64,000 nt of DNA from Polaromonas sp. A23 (GTDB lineage: Bacteria; Pseudomonadota; Gammaproteobacteria; Burkholderiales; Burkholderiaceae_C): NCBI RefSeq assembly GCF_002001015.1, contig NZ_MUNO01000006.1, positions 124,001 to 188,000 on the forward strand, read 5' to 3'. Numbering within the stretch: position 1 is the stretch's first letter; each line of letters starts with the position of its first letter. The notes beneath the pieces are model-generated. The model saw only the letters and a list, made by a program, of their open reading frames with translations, searched no databases and was not told where the DNA came from. Below, piece by piece: positions 7,991 to 17,129 of this stretch. Position numbers and translations under genes: made by a program.

Positions 7991-9667
7991 ATGCTCCTAG
8001 TCAAACAAGAATTGCTCGCGGTCCTGGCCGCAGAGCTGGAAAAGCTTTCACCCGGCGCCGGTGCCAAGGCCGCCTTTGAGTCGCCCAAGGTGGCGGCCCA
8101 TGGCGACTTTGCGTCCACCGCTGCCATGCAGCTGGCCAAACCCCTCAAGCTCAATCCGCGCCAGGTGGCCGAAGGCCTGCGTGAGGCGCTGCTGGCTGCG
8201 CCGGCCTACAGCCAGTGGGTCGATGCGATCGAGATCGCCGGGCCAGGCTTCATCAATTTCCGGCTCAAGCCCGCCGCCAAACAGGCCACGGTGCGCGAGA
8301 TACTCACGGCCGCCGCGCAATACGGCGTCAAGCCCGCAGAGGAAGCGCGGCGCATGATTGTCGAGTTCGTCTCCGCCAATCCGACAGGCCCGCTGCATGT
8401 GGGCCATGGCCGCCAGGCTGCGCTGGGCGATGCCATCTGCAACCTCTTCGCCACCCAGGGCTGGAATGTTTATCGCGAGTTCTATTACAACGACGCCGGC
8501 GTGCAGATCCACACGCTGGCCACCAGCACACAGGCCCGCGCCAAAGGTTTGAAGCCTGGTGACGCGCTCTGGCCCGAGCCCGCCTACAACGGCGACTACA
8601 TCGACGACATCGCGCGCGACTTCATCGCCAAAAAAACCGTCAAATCCGACGACCGAGAATTCACCGCATCGGGCGACATTGAGGACCTGGACGCCATCCG
8701 CCAATTTGCCGTGGCCTACCTGCGCCACGAGCAGGACCTGGACCTGAAAGCCTTTTCGGTTGGTTTCAACAATTACTACCTCGAGTCCAGCCTGTACAGC
8801 TCGGGCCGGGTCGAATCGACGGTGGCCAGGCTCAAGGGCGCCGGAAAAACCTATGAACAGGATGGCGCGCTCTGGCTGAAGTCCACCGATTACGGCGACG
8901 ACAAAGACCGCGTGATGAAAAAAAGCGACGGCAGCTACACCTACTTCGTGCCCGACGTCGCCTATCACCTCGCCAAATGGGAGCGCGGCTTCACCAAGGC
9001 CATCAACATCCAGGGCATGGACCACCACGGCACGATTGCGCGCGTGCGTGCCGGCCTGCAGGCAGCAGGCGCCGGCATTCCCGAGGGCTACCCCGACTAC
9101 GTGCTGCACACCATGGTGCGTGTGATGCGTAACGGCGAGGAAGTGAAAATCTCCAAACGCGCCGGCAGTTATGTCACGCTGCGCGACCTGATCGAGTGGA
9201 CCAGCAAGGATGCGGTGCGCTTTTTTCTGCTCAGCCGCAAGCCCGACACCGAGTATGTGTTTGATATTGATCTGGCCCTGGCCAAGAACAATGAAAACCC
9301 GGTGTATTACGTGCAATACGCCCACGCCCGCATCTGTTCCGTGCTGGCAGCCTGGGGCGGCGACACGGCCACACTCAAGGGAGCGGACCTCTCGGCCCTG
9401 AGCAGTCCGCAGGCCCAGGCGCTGATGCTGCTGATGGCCAAATACCCCGACATGCTCGCCAATGCCGCCACCGGTTTTGCGCCGCACGACGTGGCTTTTT
9501 ACCTGCGCGAACTGGCCGCCTGCTACCACAGCTATTACGATGCCGAACGCATCCTGGTTGAGGACGATGTGGTCAAGCTGGCGCGCCTGGCACTGGTGGC
9601 TGCGACCGCACAGGTGTTGCACAATGGACTGGCTGTGCTGGGTGTGGACGCCCCGCGCAAGATGTAA
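7991..9667 (+). CDS. argS: arginyl-tRNA synthetase
   Basis: 558-aa class I aminoacyl-tRNA synthetase charging tRNA-Arg in the cytoplasm. N-terminal Add1 domain (residues 1-90), [19 protein letters not shown] with the HIGH-type motif HVGH at 136-139, EFYYNDAG near 163, GMDHHGT near 345, VKISKRAG as the KMSK-like segment near 385, and a C-terminal DALR anticodon-binding domain ending [10 protein letters not shown]. Length is normal. The downstream SPOR gene starts 14 bp after the stop, so they are probably co-transcribed. Confidence 0.97.
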   Translation: MLLVKQELLAVLAAELEKLSPGAGAKAAFESPKVAAHGDFASTAAMQLAKPLKLNPRQVAEGLREALLAAPAYSQWVDAIEIAGPGFINFRLKPAAKQATVREILTAAAQYGVKPAEEARRMIVEFVSANPTGPLHVGHGRQAALGDAICNLFATQGWNVYREFYYNDAGVQIHTLATSTQARAKGLKPGDALWPEPAYNGDYIDDIARDFIAKKTVKSDDREFTASGDIEDLDAIRQFAVAYLRHEQDLDLKAFSVGFNNYYLESSLYSSGRVESTVARLKGAGKTYEQDGALWLKSTDYGDDKDRVMKKSDGSYTYFVPDVAYHLAKWERGFTKAINIQGMDHHGTIARVRAGLQAAGAGIPEGYPDYVLHTMVRVMRNGEEVKISKRAGSYVTLRDLIEWTSKDAVRFFLLSRKPDTEYVFDIDLALAKNNENPVYYVQYAHARICSVLAAWGGDTATLKGADLSALSSPQAQALMLLMAKYPDMLANAATGFAPHDVAFYLRELAACYHSYYDAERILVEDDVVKLARLALVAATAQVLHNGLAVLGVDAPRKM

Positions 9668-9681
9668 GGACCGACGAAATC

Positions 9682-10344
9682 ATGGCGCGCAATTTCCCTA
9701 TCACCAGGCAAGGCATGCATACACAACGAGGCGGGACCCTGCTTGGGCTCATTATTGGCGCGCTGATTGGCCTGGCCGCTGCCTTGGCGGTGGCCGTGTA
9801 TGTCACGAAAGTGCCCATTCCCTTCATGAACAAAAGCCAGTCGCGCAGCCCTGACCATGATGCAGCTGAAGCCAAAAAGAACCGCGATTGGGACCCGAAT
9901 GCGCCGCTGTATGGCAAAAACCCGGTCAAGCCAGCCTCGACCCCGGCATCCGGTCCAGTGGGCGAGCAGAAACCGGCGGCTGAACCGACGGCCAAACCCG
10001 CCAAGCCTTCGGCCGATCCGATCGGCGATCTGGCCAAGGCCAAGCAGGCCGCTCCGCCAGCTCCCGAAGCGCCTGCTGTAACTGGTGCCGCGCCTGCGGG
10101 TACCGACCCCTTTAACTATTTTGTGCAGGTGGGTGCCTTCCGCACGCCGGAAGACGCCGAGCAGCAGCGGGCCAAAATATCCTTGATGGGCTTGCAGGCC
10201 AAGGTGACCGAGCGCGAGCAATCCGGCCGAACTGTCTACCGCGTGCGCTTGGGCCCCTTCGACAAAAAGGACGAGGCCGAAAAGGCCAAAGAGCGGCTCG
10301 ATGCCAGCGGCGTGGAAACCGCGCTGGTTCGGGTTCAGCGATAA
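9682..10344 (+). CDS. SPOR domain cell-division-type membrane protein
   Basis: 220 aa. Short cytoplasmic N-terminus, one transmembrane helix at about residues 18-42 (GTLLGLIIGALIGLAAALAV), a proline/alanine-rich periplasmic spacer (about 55-140), and a C-terminal SPOR domain (about 144-220: YFVQVGAFRTPEDAEQQRAK, VYRVRLGPFDKKDEAEKAKE). SPOR domains bind denuded septal peptidoglycan, so a FtsN-like role at the division site is plausible. The argS-SPOR-dsbA order is one I recall from other Burkholderiales. Confidence 0.9.
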   Translation: MARNFPITRQGMHTQRGGTLLGLIIGALIGLAAALAVAVYVTKVPIPFMNKSQSRSPDHDAAEAKKNRDWDPNAPLYGKNPVKPASTPASGPVGEQKPAAEPTAKPAKPSADPIGDLAKAKQAAPPAPEAPAVTGAAPAGTDPFNYFVQVGAFRTPEDAEQQRAKISLMGLQAKVTEREQSGRTVYRVRLGPFDKKDEAEKAKERLDASGVETALVRVQR

Positions 10345-10421
10345 CCATGCCTTGCGGCGGGCAGGACTGAACTTTCTGGCGGCAAGGTGTCAAACCTTGC
10401 GCACTAACGGAGAAATGATTG

Positions 10422-11069
10422 ATGCAACGACGTGAATTTTCGATTTCCGCCGCCTCGGTGGCCGCAGCTACTTCCCTTGGCACTTTCGCCACTGTGGCCC
10501 AGGCCCAGGCGCCCAAGGAGGGCAGTGACTACCTCGCGCTGGACAAACGGGCGCCCGTGGAGGCGCCGGCAGGCAAGGTGGAAGTGGTGGAGTTCTTCTG
10601 GTACAGCTGCCCGCACTGCAACCGTTTTGAGCCGGCACTGGAAGAGTGGATCAAAAAAGCGCCCAAGGACGTCGTGATTCGCCGTGTGCCGATCGCGTTC
10701 CGTCCTGATTTCGAGCCACAACAGCGGCTTTACTATGTGCTCGAAGCCATGAACAAGGTGCAGGAACTGCACAAAAAAGTGTTTTACGCCATTCACGCGG
10801 AAAAGCAGTTGCTCAATACGCCGGACCTGATCGCCGCCTGGGTCGAAAAGCAGGGCATCAATAAAGCGAAATTTCTCGAGCTTTACAACTCTTTTTCTGT
10901 CGCCACCAAGGCGCGCAAGGCCACGCAGCTGCAGGATGCCTACAAAATTGATGGCGTTCCTGCCTTGGGCGTTGCAGGGCGCTTCTATACCTCGGGCTCC
11001 CTCGCGCAAACCATGGAGCGTGCTCTCATCATCACTGATTACCTGATCAACGAGGTTCGCAAGGGCTAG
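10422..11069 (+). CDS. dsbA: thiol:disulfide interchange protein DsbA
   Basis: 215-aa periplasmic oxidase that introduces disulfide bonds into exported proteins. The N-terminus is a signal sequence (MQRREFSISAASVAAATSLG, twin Arg at 3-4, cut after AQA). The thioredoxin-fold active site CPHC is at residues 63-66 in FFWYSCPHCNRFEP, and the cis-Pro loop GVPALGVAGRF lies near 182. The frame can begin at TTG 10419, but ATG 10422 is preferred. A terminator at 11169 separates it from lptA. Confidence 0.93.
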   Translation: MQRREFSISAASVAAATSLGTFATVAQAQAPKEGSDYLALDKRAPVEAPAGKVEVVEFFWYSCPHCNRFEPALEEWIKKAPKDVVIRRVPIAFRPDFEPQQRLYYVLEAMNKVQELHKKVFYAIHAEKQLLNTPDLIAAWVEKQGINKAKFLELYNSFSVATKARKATQLQDAYKIDGVPALGVAGRFYTSGSLAQTMERALIITDYLINEVRKG

Positions 11070-11168
11070 GTTTTTGCCCGCCTGAGTCTGGCACCCCGCA
11101 TCGTGGTGTGCCGGTCCGGGGGCCCTTTGCGCCATACCTTCCGGCCTTCTGAGCAGGCCGGCCTGCCA

Positions 11169-11194
11169 CCCGCCCCTGAACCGGCGGGTTTTTT
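11169..11194 (+). terminator. Rho-independent terminator after dsbA
   Basis: CCCGCC, 8-base loop, GGCGGG, then six T. It ends the argS-SPOR-dsbA unit about 100 bp past the dsbA stop. Confidence 0.8.
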
Positions 11195-11228
11195 GTGTGC
11201 GGCGTCCGTTCCCACCGGGATGCGTCGC

Positions 11229-11234
11229 TACAAT
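11229..11234 (+). promoter_or_regulatory. candidate -10 element of lptA-lptB-rpoN
   Basis: TACAAT just after the terminator and 38 bases before ATG 11272. Because it overlaps the other possible start (ATG 11233), it favours the downstream start for lptA. No clear -35 is visible. Confidence 0.3.
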
Positions 11235-11271
11235 GAGTCAACACAACAAAAGCAGCAAGATTCGTGCCTTT

Positions 11272-11898
11272 ATGAAAACCTCCGCCTGTTTATTGATGCT
11301 GGCCGCAACCCTGGTGGTTTTTCCGGTCGCGGCCGAAAAAGCCGACAGTGAGAAACCCATGAACGCCGAGGCAGATGCCCTGCGTTATGACGACCTCAAC
11401 CAGACCAGCGTTTTTACCGGTAATGTCGTTATCACCAAGGGCACCATCATCATCCGGGGCGCCCGGGTTGATGTGAAACAGGACGTGGAAGGCTACCAGG
11501 CGGCGATTGTGATTGCCGCGCCCGACAAGCTGGCCTTTTATCGGCGCAAGCGCGACGGGGTGGACGAATACATCGAAGGCGAAGGCGAACGCATCGAATA
11601 CGACAGCCGCGCCGACACCGTCAAATTCATCCGGCGAGCGGTGCTACGCCGGTACATGGGCGCCACCCTGGCCGATGAAACGACCGGTGATCTGATTGTT
11701 TATGACAACAAGACAGACGTATTTACCGTTGACAGCGGCCCTCAGGGCAAGACGGCTGCCAATCCGAGCGGGCGCATTCGCGCCCTGCTGGCCCCGCGCG
11801 GCAAAACCCCCGCGCCAGGCGCCCCCGTGACGCCGCCGGCGACCGGCCCGTCGCCCAATTTGCGTCCCAGCACCACGCTGGGCAATGACAAGAAATAA
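11272..11898 (+). CDS. lptA: lipopolysaccharide transport periplasmic protein LptA
   Basis: 208-aa periplasmic bridge protein that carries LPS between the inner and outer membranes. Signal peptide MKTSACLLMLAATLVVFPVA, then the OstA/LptA beta-jellyroll: AEADALRYDDLNQTSVFTGNV, ITKGTIIIRGARVDV, FYRRKRDGVDEYIEGEGERIEYD, LADETTGDLIVYDN. The last 45 residues are a Pro-rich tail without obvious structure. ATG 11233 would add 13 residues. lptB begins 8 bp after the stop. The usual upstream partners kdsC and lptC are absent; dsbA and a terminator lie there instead. Confidence 0.93.
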   Translation: MKTSACLLMLAATLVVFPVAAEKADSEKPMNAEADALRYDDLNQTSVFTGNVVITKGTIIIRGARVDVKQDVEGYQAAIVIAAPDKLAFYRRKRDGVDEYIEGEGERIEYDSRADTVKFIRRAVLRRYMGATLADETTGDLIVYDNKTDVFTVDSGPQGKTAANPSGRIRALLAPRGKTPAPGAPVTPPATGPSPNLRPSTTLGNDKK

Positions 11899-11906
11899 AT
11901 CTCCCC

Positions 11907-12674
11907 ATGGATGTGTCTCCGGAAACTGCTCCCCCTAGTCGTCTGGTCGCCACCGGCCTGCAAAAATCATATGGAAGCCGCCAGGTCGTCAAGGATGTAT
12001 CCCTGACAGTGCAAAAAGGGGAGGTGGTCGGTTTGCTCGGCCCCAATGGTGCGGGCAAAACCACGTCCTTTTACATGATCGTCGGACTGGTGCGCGCCGA
12101 TGCCGGCGAGATCACGATTGACGGCGAGTCGGTCGAGCACATGCCGATTCACAAACGCTCGCGTCTCGGCCTGAGTTATCTGCCGCAGGAAGCCTCGATC
12201 TTTCGCAAACTCACGGTGGAGCAGAACGTGCGCGCCGTGCTCGAGTTGCAAACCGACGAGGCCGGCAAGCCGCTGAGCGCAGCGTCTATCAATGAGCGGT
12301 TGGATTCCTTGCTGCAGGACCTGCGCGTGGACCACCTGCGCGATTCGCCCGCGCCGGCGCTGTCCGGTGGCGAGCGGCGCCGCGTCGAAATTGCCCGCGC
12401 GCTGGCGACGCAGCCACGCTTCATTTTGCTCGACGAACCTTTCGCTGGCATCGACCCGATTGCGGTGATCGAGATCCAGCGCATCATCGGTTTCCTCAAA
12501 TCCCGCGGCATCGGTGTTCTCATTACCGATCACAACGTCCGCGAAACCCTGGGCATCTGCGACCACGCCTGCATCATCAGCGACGGCCATGTGCTGGCGA
12601 CCGGAACGCCTTCTGAAATCGTGAACAACGCCGATGTGCGCCGGGTCTATCTCGGTGAGCACTTCAAGATGTGA
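11907..12674 (+). CDS. lptB: LPS export ABC transporter ATPase LptB
   Basis: 255-aa cytoplasmic ATPase that powers LPS extraction from the inner membrane with LptFG. Walker A GPNGAGKTTSFYM near residue 46, Q-loop SYLPQEASIF, ABC signature LSGGERRRVEIARAL near 151, Walker B FILLDEPFAGIDP near 171, H-loop ITDHNVRETL near 206. The N-terminus carries about a dozen extra residues (MDVSPETAPPSRL) compared with E. coli. It sits in the conserved lptA-lptB-rpoN order. Confidence 0.97.
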   Translation: MDVSPETAPPSRLVATGLQKSYGSRQVVKDVSLTVQKGEVVGLLGPNGAGKTTSFYMIVGLVRADAGEITIDGESVEHMPIHKRSRLGLSYLPQEASIFRKLTVEQNVRAVLELQTDEAGKPLSAASINERLDSLLQDLRVDHLRDSPAPALSGGERRRVEIARALATQPRFILLDEPFAGIDPIAVIEIQRIIGFLKSRGIGVLITDHNVRETLGICDHACIISDGHVLATGTPSEIVNNADVRRVYLGEHFKM

Positions 12675-12682
12675 TGGCTCCC

Positions 12683-12770
12683 CCCCGTCGTTGGCTCACT
12701 TCGTGTAGCCCCTTCCCCCCTCAAGGGGGCTGCGCCTGCGGCCCGGCAAAGCCGGTTCCACGGCCCACGC
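12683..12770 (-). repeat. GC-rich intergenic repeat, copy 1 (inverted relative to copies 2 and 3)
   Basis: Fills most of the lptB-rpoN gap. Its complement reads GGGCCGTGGAACCGGCTTTG, CCGGGCCGCAGGCGCAGC, CCCCTTGAGGGGG, GGGGCTACACGAAGTGAG, matching the blocks of the copies at 29097 and 29731. Confidence 0.75.
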
Positions 12771-12816
12771 TTGAACAACCGCCCTCGTCCAACCCTGGTG
12801 GCTTTGCGGGGCAGAC

Positions 12817-14352
12817 GTGAAACAAGGTCTTTCGCTACGCGTTTCGCAGCATCTGGCGCTCACGCCCCAGTTGCAGCAGTCGATCCGCCTGCTGCAGTTG
12901 TCGACGCTTGAGCTGAGCCAGGAAGTTGAGCAGATGCTTGACGAAAATCCGTTTCTTGAGCTGGCCGAAGAGGCGGCGCCGCGTGAGGATTTTGGCCTCG
13001 GCCAGGTCGATACGCCGGTCAGCCTGGAAACGCGGGAGTTTGAGTCCACTACAGAATCCGTAGCAAGCAATCCAGACGATACGGGGGCTGCGAGCTCAAA
13101 TGATGCTGAACCCAGCAGCGAAGCCAAGCTGGAGGAAAGCTGGGACGGCGACGGCAGCGTGGACACCGCGCCGGACGACAACGAATGGGGTGGTGACGCC
13201 ACGCCGCGCAAGAACAACAACGACGACAGCGACGTCGACGCCACCGAGCTGGCCCGCAACCAAGAGTCGCTGCAGGATCATCTGCACCGCCAGGCCCTGT
13301 CGCTGCGCCTGTCGCCCGAAGGCAAGGCCGCGCTGCACTTCCTCATTGAGTCCCTGAACGATGACGGCTACCTGGAAGACAGCCTGGCCTCGCTGGCGGC
13401 CGGCCTGGCCGGGGACGACCTCGAACAGCTGGAGCAACTTGAACACGAGTTTGCCGTGGCGCTCAAGCTGCTGCACCACATGGAGCCCGCCGGCGTCGGC
13501 GCGCGAAACCTCGCCGAGTGCCTGGGCCTGCAGCTGCTGGACTGCAAGGACTGCGACGAAACCCGCGCCGCTATGGCCATGTGCAAGCAGCCCATAGAGC
13601 TGCTGGCCAAGCGCGACTTCAAGCGCCTGGCCCAGCTCTGCGGGTTTACCGAGAGTGTGATCAAGGGTGCGATTGCGCTGATCGGCCGGCTGGACCCAAA
13701 GCCGGGCCGGCGTTTTGTCAATGTCGAGCGCAACCTGATCGTGCCCGATGTGCTGGTCGTCAAGTCGGGCCGCGGCTTCAAGGTCTCGCTCAACAGCGAC
13801 GTGATGCCGCGCCTGCGCGTGCACGACATCTATGCCAACGCCCTCAAGCAGAACAAGGGCCAGGGCGGCCAGGCCCTGCAGCAGCGCCTGCAGGAGGCGC
13901 GCTGGTTCATCAAGAACATCCAGCAGCGCTTCGACACCATCCTGCGCGTGAGCAGCGCGATTGTGGAGCGTCAGAAAAACTTCTTCACCCATGGCGAACT
14001 CGCCATGCGGCCGCTGGTGCTGCGCGAAATCGCCGACGAGCTGGGCCTGCATGAATCAACAATCTCGCGCGTGACCACCGCCAAATACATGAGCACGCCC
14101 TTCGGTACTTTCGAGCTCAAGTATTTCTTCGGCTCTGCGCTGGGCACCGAAACCGGCGGCAATGCGTCAAGCACCGCGGTGCGCGCGCTGATCAAGCAGT
14201 TTGTTGCTTCCGAAAACCTGAAAAAACCGCTCAGCGACAACCAGATCTCCGAGATGCTCAAGGAACAGGGCATTGAATGCGCGCGCCGCACCGTTGCCAA
14301 GTACCGCGAAGCCCTGCGAATTGCGCCGGCCAACCTCAGAAAATCTCTATGA
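12817..14352 (+). CDS. rpoN: RNA polymerase sigma-54 factor
   Basis: 511-aa sigma-54, which directs RNA polymerase to -24/-12 promoters and needs enhancer-binding ATPases. Region I (MKQGLSLRVSQHLALTPQLQQ... to residue 50), an acidic variable region II (about 55-145), core-binding region III, and the RpoN box ARRTVAKYR near residue 488. The start is GTG 12817. Part of the acidic linker (encoded by 13047-13089) is derived from the dispersed repeat element. The stop TGA overlaps the ATG of the next gene (ATGA), suggesting translational coupling. Confidence 0.97.
   Translation: MKQGLSLRVSQHLALTPQLQQSIRLLQLSTLELSQEVEQMLDENPFLELAEEAAPREDFGLGQVDTPVSLETREFESTTESVASNPDDTGAASSNDAEPSSEAKLEESWDGDGSVDTAPDDNEWGGDATPRKNNNDDSDVDATELARNQESLQDHLHRQALSLRLSPEGKAALHFLIESLNDDGYLEDSLASLAAGLAGDDLEQLEQLEHEFAVALKLLHHMEPAGVGARNLAECLGLQLLDCKDCDETRAAMAMCKQPIELLAKRDFKRLAQLCGFTESVIKGAIALIGRLDPKPGRRFVNVERNLIVPDVLVVKSGRGFKVSLNSDVMPRLRVHDIYANALKQNKGQGGQALQQRLQEARWFIKNIQQRFDTILRVSSAIVERQKNFFTHGELAMRPLVLREIADELGLHESTISRVTTAKYMSTPFGTFELKYFFGSALGTETGGNASSTAVRALIKQFVASENLKKPLSDNQISEMLKEQGIECARRTVAKYREALRIAPANLRKSL
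13047..13089 (-). repeat. dispersed element, degenerate copy inside rpoN
   Basis: CACTACAGAATCCGTAGC...ACGGGGGCT has the spacing of the reverse-complement element (TTGCTATGGATTCAGTAGC...AAGGGCT at 41480). It encodes part of the acidic linker, around STTESVASN. The copy is weak, and the call depends on spacing. Confidence 0.45.
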
Positions 14353-15716
14353 ACCAACTCCAGTTATTTTTGCCCTGCGCCGCGGGCGTGGAGGAGCTGC
14401 TGGCCGCCGAAGTCAAGCGCATCACCGGCAACCAGGGCAAAGCCTGGCGCGCGGGCGTGCAGGTCACGGGTTCCTGGCGCGACGCGCTGCAACTCAACCT
14501 GCACAGCCGCCTGGCGCAGCGTGTGCTGATCGAGCTGGCACACAACAGCTACCGCAGCGAGCAGGACCTCTACAACGCCGCTGCGGCCGTGGCCTGGGAG
14601 ATCTGGTTCACACCCAAGCAGACCTTCAAAGTCGAGATCACCGCGCAGCACAGCCCGTTGACCAGCCTGAACTTTGCCGCGCTCAAGATCAAGGACGCGA
14701 TTGCCGACCGCTTCCGGGACAAATACGATGTGCGTCCGGATGTCGACACGCGCTGGCCCGACGTGCGCGTCTACGTGCACCTGACCACCGACACCGTCAC
14801 GCTGTACATCGACACCTCGGGTGAGCCGCTGTTCAAGCGCGGCTGGCGCGAGGACAAGGGCGATGCCCCGCTGAAGGAAACCCTGGCCGCGGCAATGATT
14901 GCCGCCAGCGGTTGGGACCAGTTGTGCAAACAGGGCGTGCCCTTGTACGACCCCTGCTGCGGCTCCGGCACCATCGTTATCGAGGCGGCGCAGGTCGCCC
15001 GCAACATTGCGGCCGGCATGGGCCGGCGTTTTGCCTTTGAAAAATTTGTGCCCTTCCAGCCGCATGTGTGGGAAGGCCTGCTGGACCAGGCCGAGGCCGC
15101 CATCACCGAACCAATGGCGCCTGTTTTCGGCAGCGATGTGTCCTTCCGCATGGTCGACTTTGCCCAGCGCAATGCCGAGCGCGCAGGGGTGGCCGGCGCC
15201 GTGCAGCTGCGCGGGGGCGACGCATTGCAGCGCATGCCGCCCGCGCCTTCGGGCGTGATGCTGGTCAACCCGCCGTATGGTGAGCGTATCGATGTGGCCG
15301 GTGTGGCGGGCATTCCGGCCGTGCAGGGCCGGGACCAGCGCCGCTCCACACAATTCCAGGGCGAGGCCATCGACGAGTTTGGCCAGCCGCTGGCGCAGGG
15401 GTCAGGCGATGAGCGCGACGAGTCGGGCGCTGCGCCGCGCCGCGACCGGGGTGCCAACCAGGGCCGGGAGCAGGCACAGACTGCCACTGGCGAGGAGGTC
15501 TCGGACTTCTTTCCCCAGCTGGCCAGCCACTGGAAGAAAAACTACGCCGGCTGGACCGCCCACGTGCTCACACCCGATATGAAGCTGCCGCAAAAAATGC
15601 GCCTCAAGGAGTCACGCCGCGTACCGATGTGGAACGGCCCCATCGAATGCCGCCTGTTCCGCTTCGACATGGTGGCCGGCTCGGCCCGCGAGAACAAGCC
15701 CGCAGCTACTTCCTGA
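14349..15716 (+). CDS. THUMP-domain class I rRNA methyltransferase (RlmL/YcbY N-terminal type)
   Basis: 455-aa SAM-dependent RNA methyltransferase, probably acting on a guanine N2 of 23S rRNA (RlmL-like). THUMP domain in about residues 45-160, SAM motif DPCCGSGTIVIEAA at 201-214, catalytic NPPY at 307-310 (MLVNPPYGERID). An unusual hydrophilic insert rich in Gln, Arg, Gly and Asp (about 315-384) separates NPPYGER from the conserved DFFPQLASHWKK segment. The ATG overlaps the rpoN stop; other upstream starts lie inside rpoN. The E. coli protein also has a second methyltransferase half (RlmK), absent here. Confidence 0.88.
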   Translation: MNQLQLFLPCAAGVEELLAAEVKRITGNQGKAWRAGVQVTGSWRDALQLNLHSRLAQRVLIELAHNSYRSEQDLYNAAAAVAWEIWFTPKQTFKVEITAQHSPLTSLNFAALKIKDAIADRFRDKYDVRPDVDTRWPDVRVYVHLTTDTVTLYIDTSGEPLFKRGWREDKGDAPLKETLAAAMIAASGWDQLCKQGVPLYDPCCGSGTIVIEAAQVARNIAAGMGRRFAFEKFVPFQPHVWEGLLDQAEAAITEPMAPVFGSDVSFRMVDFAQRNAERAGVAGAVQLRGGDALQRMPPAPSGVMLVNPPYGERIDVAGVAGIPAVQGRDQRRSTQFQGEAIDEFGQPLAQGSGDERDESGAAPRRDRGANQGREQAQTATGEEVSDFFPQLASHWKKNYAGWTAHVLTPDMKLPQKMRLKESRRVPMWNGPIECRLFRFDMVAGSARENKPAATS

Positions 15717-16142
15717 ATGGCCACGCCCGCACGCAACGGCGCCTGCGTGGTGCTCGACACCAACATCGTGCTCGATGTTTTTGTCTTCAACGATGCCGCG
15801 GCCCTTCCGCTCAAGGCGGCGCTGGAAGCCGGCAAGCTGGATTGGGTGGCTACGCAGGCCATGCGTGATGAGCTGGAGCGCGTGCTGGCTTACCCACAAA
15901 TTGTTCCGCGCCTGGCGTTTTACAAACTAAGCGCAGCCGATGTGCTGGCGAATTTTGACCGGCATGCCCGCCTGACGAAAGTCGCGGACAAAGCCTGCGT
16001 GACCTGCAGCGACCCGGATGACCAGAAATTCATCGACCTGGCGATCGCGGGACAAGCCCTGCTGCTGAGCAAAGACCGCGCAGTGCTTTCGATGAAAAGG
16101 CGGCTGGCAAGTCTTGGGGTCAGGGCGCAAGCAGCAATTTAG
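15717..16142 (+). CDS. PIN-domain protein, putative toxin-type ribonuclease (COG1569-like)
   Basis: 141 aa. PIN nuclease fold with the acidic metal-binding set: Asp14 (VVLDTNIVLD), Glu52/Glu54 (MRDELERVL), Asp99/Asp101 (CSDPDDQKF) and Asp120 (LLSKDRAVL). Starts on the base after the methyltransferase stop (TGAATG). Annotated relatives are often called toxin components, but no antitoxin-like ORF lies beside it, so it may be a solitary housekeeping PIN protein translated with the methyltransferase. It overlaps the convergent LysR gene by four bases. Confidence 0.85.
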   Translation: MATPARNGACVVLDTNIVLDVFVFNDAAALPLKAALEAGKLDWVATQAMRDELERVLAYPQIVPRLAFYKLSAADVLANFDRHARLTKVADKACVTCSDPDDQKFIDLAIAGQALLLSKDRAVLSMKRRLASLGVRAQAAI

Positions 16143-17023
16143 GCAAGGGCGGCCTTCAGGAAGTCGATGAACGCGCGTACCCGTGGAATGTTTTGCCGCC
16201 CCGGAAGAATCAGCGCTGATAACGGGGTCGGGTCCCTGTCATGACATTCTGACAACAAGGGCACCAGGCGCCCTTCGGCCAGGGCTTGTTCGCCCAGAAA
16301 ATCACCCAGGCGAACGATGCCGACACCCGCCAGTGCCAGGTCAAGCAGCAGGTCGGCGCTGTCGCAGGCGATGGAGCCTTCTACAGGCAGCATCACGCGT
16401 TTTCCGTTCTCCAGCATGGGCCATTGCGCCAGGCGCGCAAAACCACTTAGCTGCAGGCAGTTGTGGTCCAGCAGATCACGGGGCTGCAGCGGAATCCCCT
16501 TGCGGGCCAGGTAATCCGGGCTGGCGGCAATGATGCGACTGACCGTACCCAGGCGCAGAAGCACAAGTTCAGAGTCCTGCAGAGGCCCCACCCGGATGGT
16601 GACATCGATTTGATCGAGGACGGGGTCAATCCGCTGATCGCTGACTGTCAGTTCAATGGAGATTTCCGGGTACTGCGCCTGGAACTGCGGCAACAGGCGG
16701 ACCAGCTTGTGCTTGGCAAACGCAGTTCCTGCGTTGACGCGGACCAGGCCCCGCGGGCGCCCATGACCCAGCCGGACCTGGGCTTCGGCCTCTTCCACCG
16801 CAGCCACGATGGCGCGGGCATGGACGAGATAGGTTTCCCCCTCCTGGGTCAGCACGAGCCGCCGCGTCGAGCGATGCAGCAACTTCGCGCCAAGCCTACG
16901 CTCCAGCCGGGACACGATACGTGCGACCGCCGACGCACTCAGCCCAGCTTCCAGCCCTGCGGCAACAAAGGTTCCGAGGTCGACCGTGCGGACAAAGAGG
17001 CCGATGTCATCGGTGGATTGCAT
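16139..17023 (-). CDS. LysR-family regulator, divergent from a tautomerase gene
   Basis: 294 aa. Winged-helix N-terminus (MQSTDDIGLFVRTVDLGTF, SAVARIVSRLERRLGAKLLHRSTRRLVLTQEG) and effector domain with FAKHKLVRLLPQFQAQYPEISIELTVSDQ. Its promoter region is shared with the divergent tautomerase (106 bp between starts), the usual layout for a LysR gene controlling its neighbour. Ligand unknown. Confidence 0.92.
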   Translation of the reverse strand: MQSTDDIGLFVRTVDLGTFVAAGLEAGLSASAVARIVSRLERRLGAKLLHRSTRRLVLTQEGETYLVHARAIVAAVEEAEAQVRLGHGRPRGLVRVNAGTAFAKHKLVRLLPQFQAQYPEISIELTVSDQRIDPVLDQIDVTIRVGPLQDSELVLLRLGTVSRIIAASPDYLARKGIPLQPRDLLDHNCLQLSGFARLAQWPMLENGKRVMLPVEGSIACDSADLLLDLALAGVGIVRLGDFLGEQALAEGRLVPLLSECHDRDPTPLSALILPGRQNIPRVRAFIDFLKAALA

Positions 17024-17129
17024 GGCGTTGATTCTTGCAGTTTTGGTCTGAATAAGTGACCGTGCGGGCTATTTATCTGCATTTTTCGTCGTTATACAGT
17101 GGATTTTCACTTCCATTGGAGATATCGAC

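Noticed and set aside
12675..12816. Promoter in front of rpoN
   Set aside because: The gap is the GC-rich repeat; no convincing -35/-10 was seen, so read-through from lptB is more likely.
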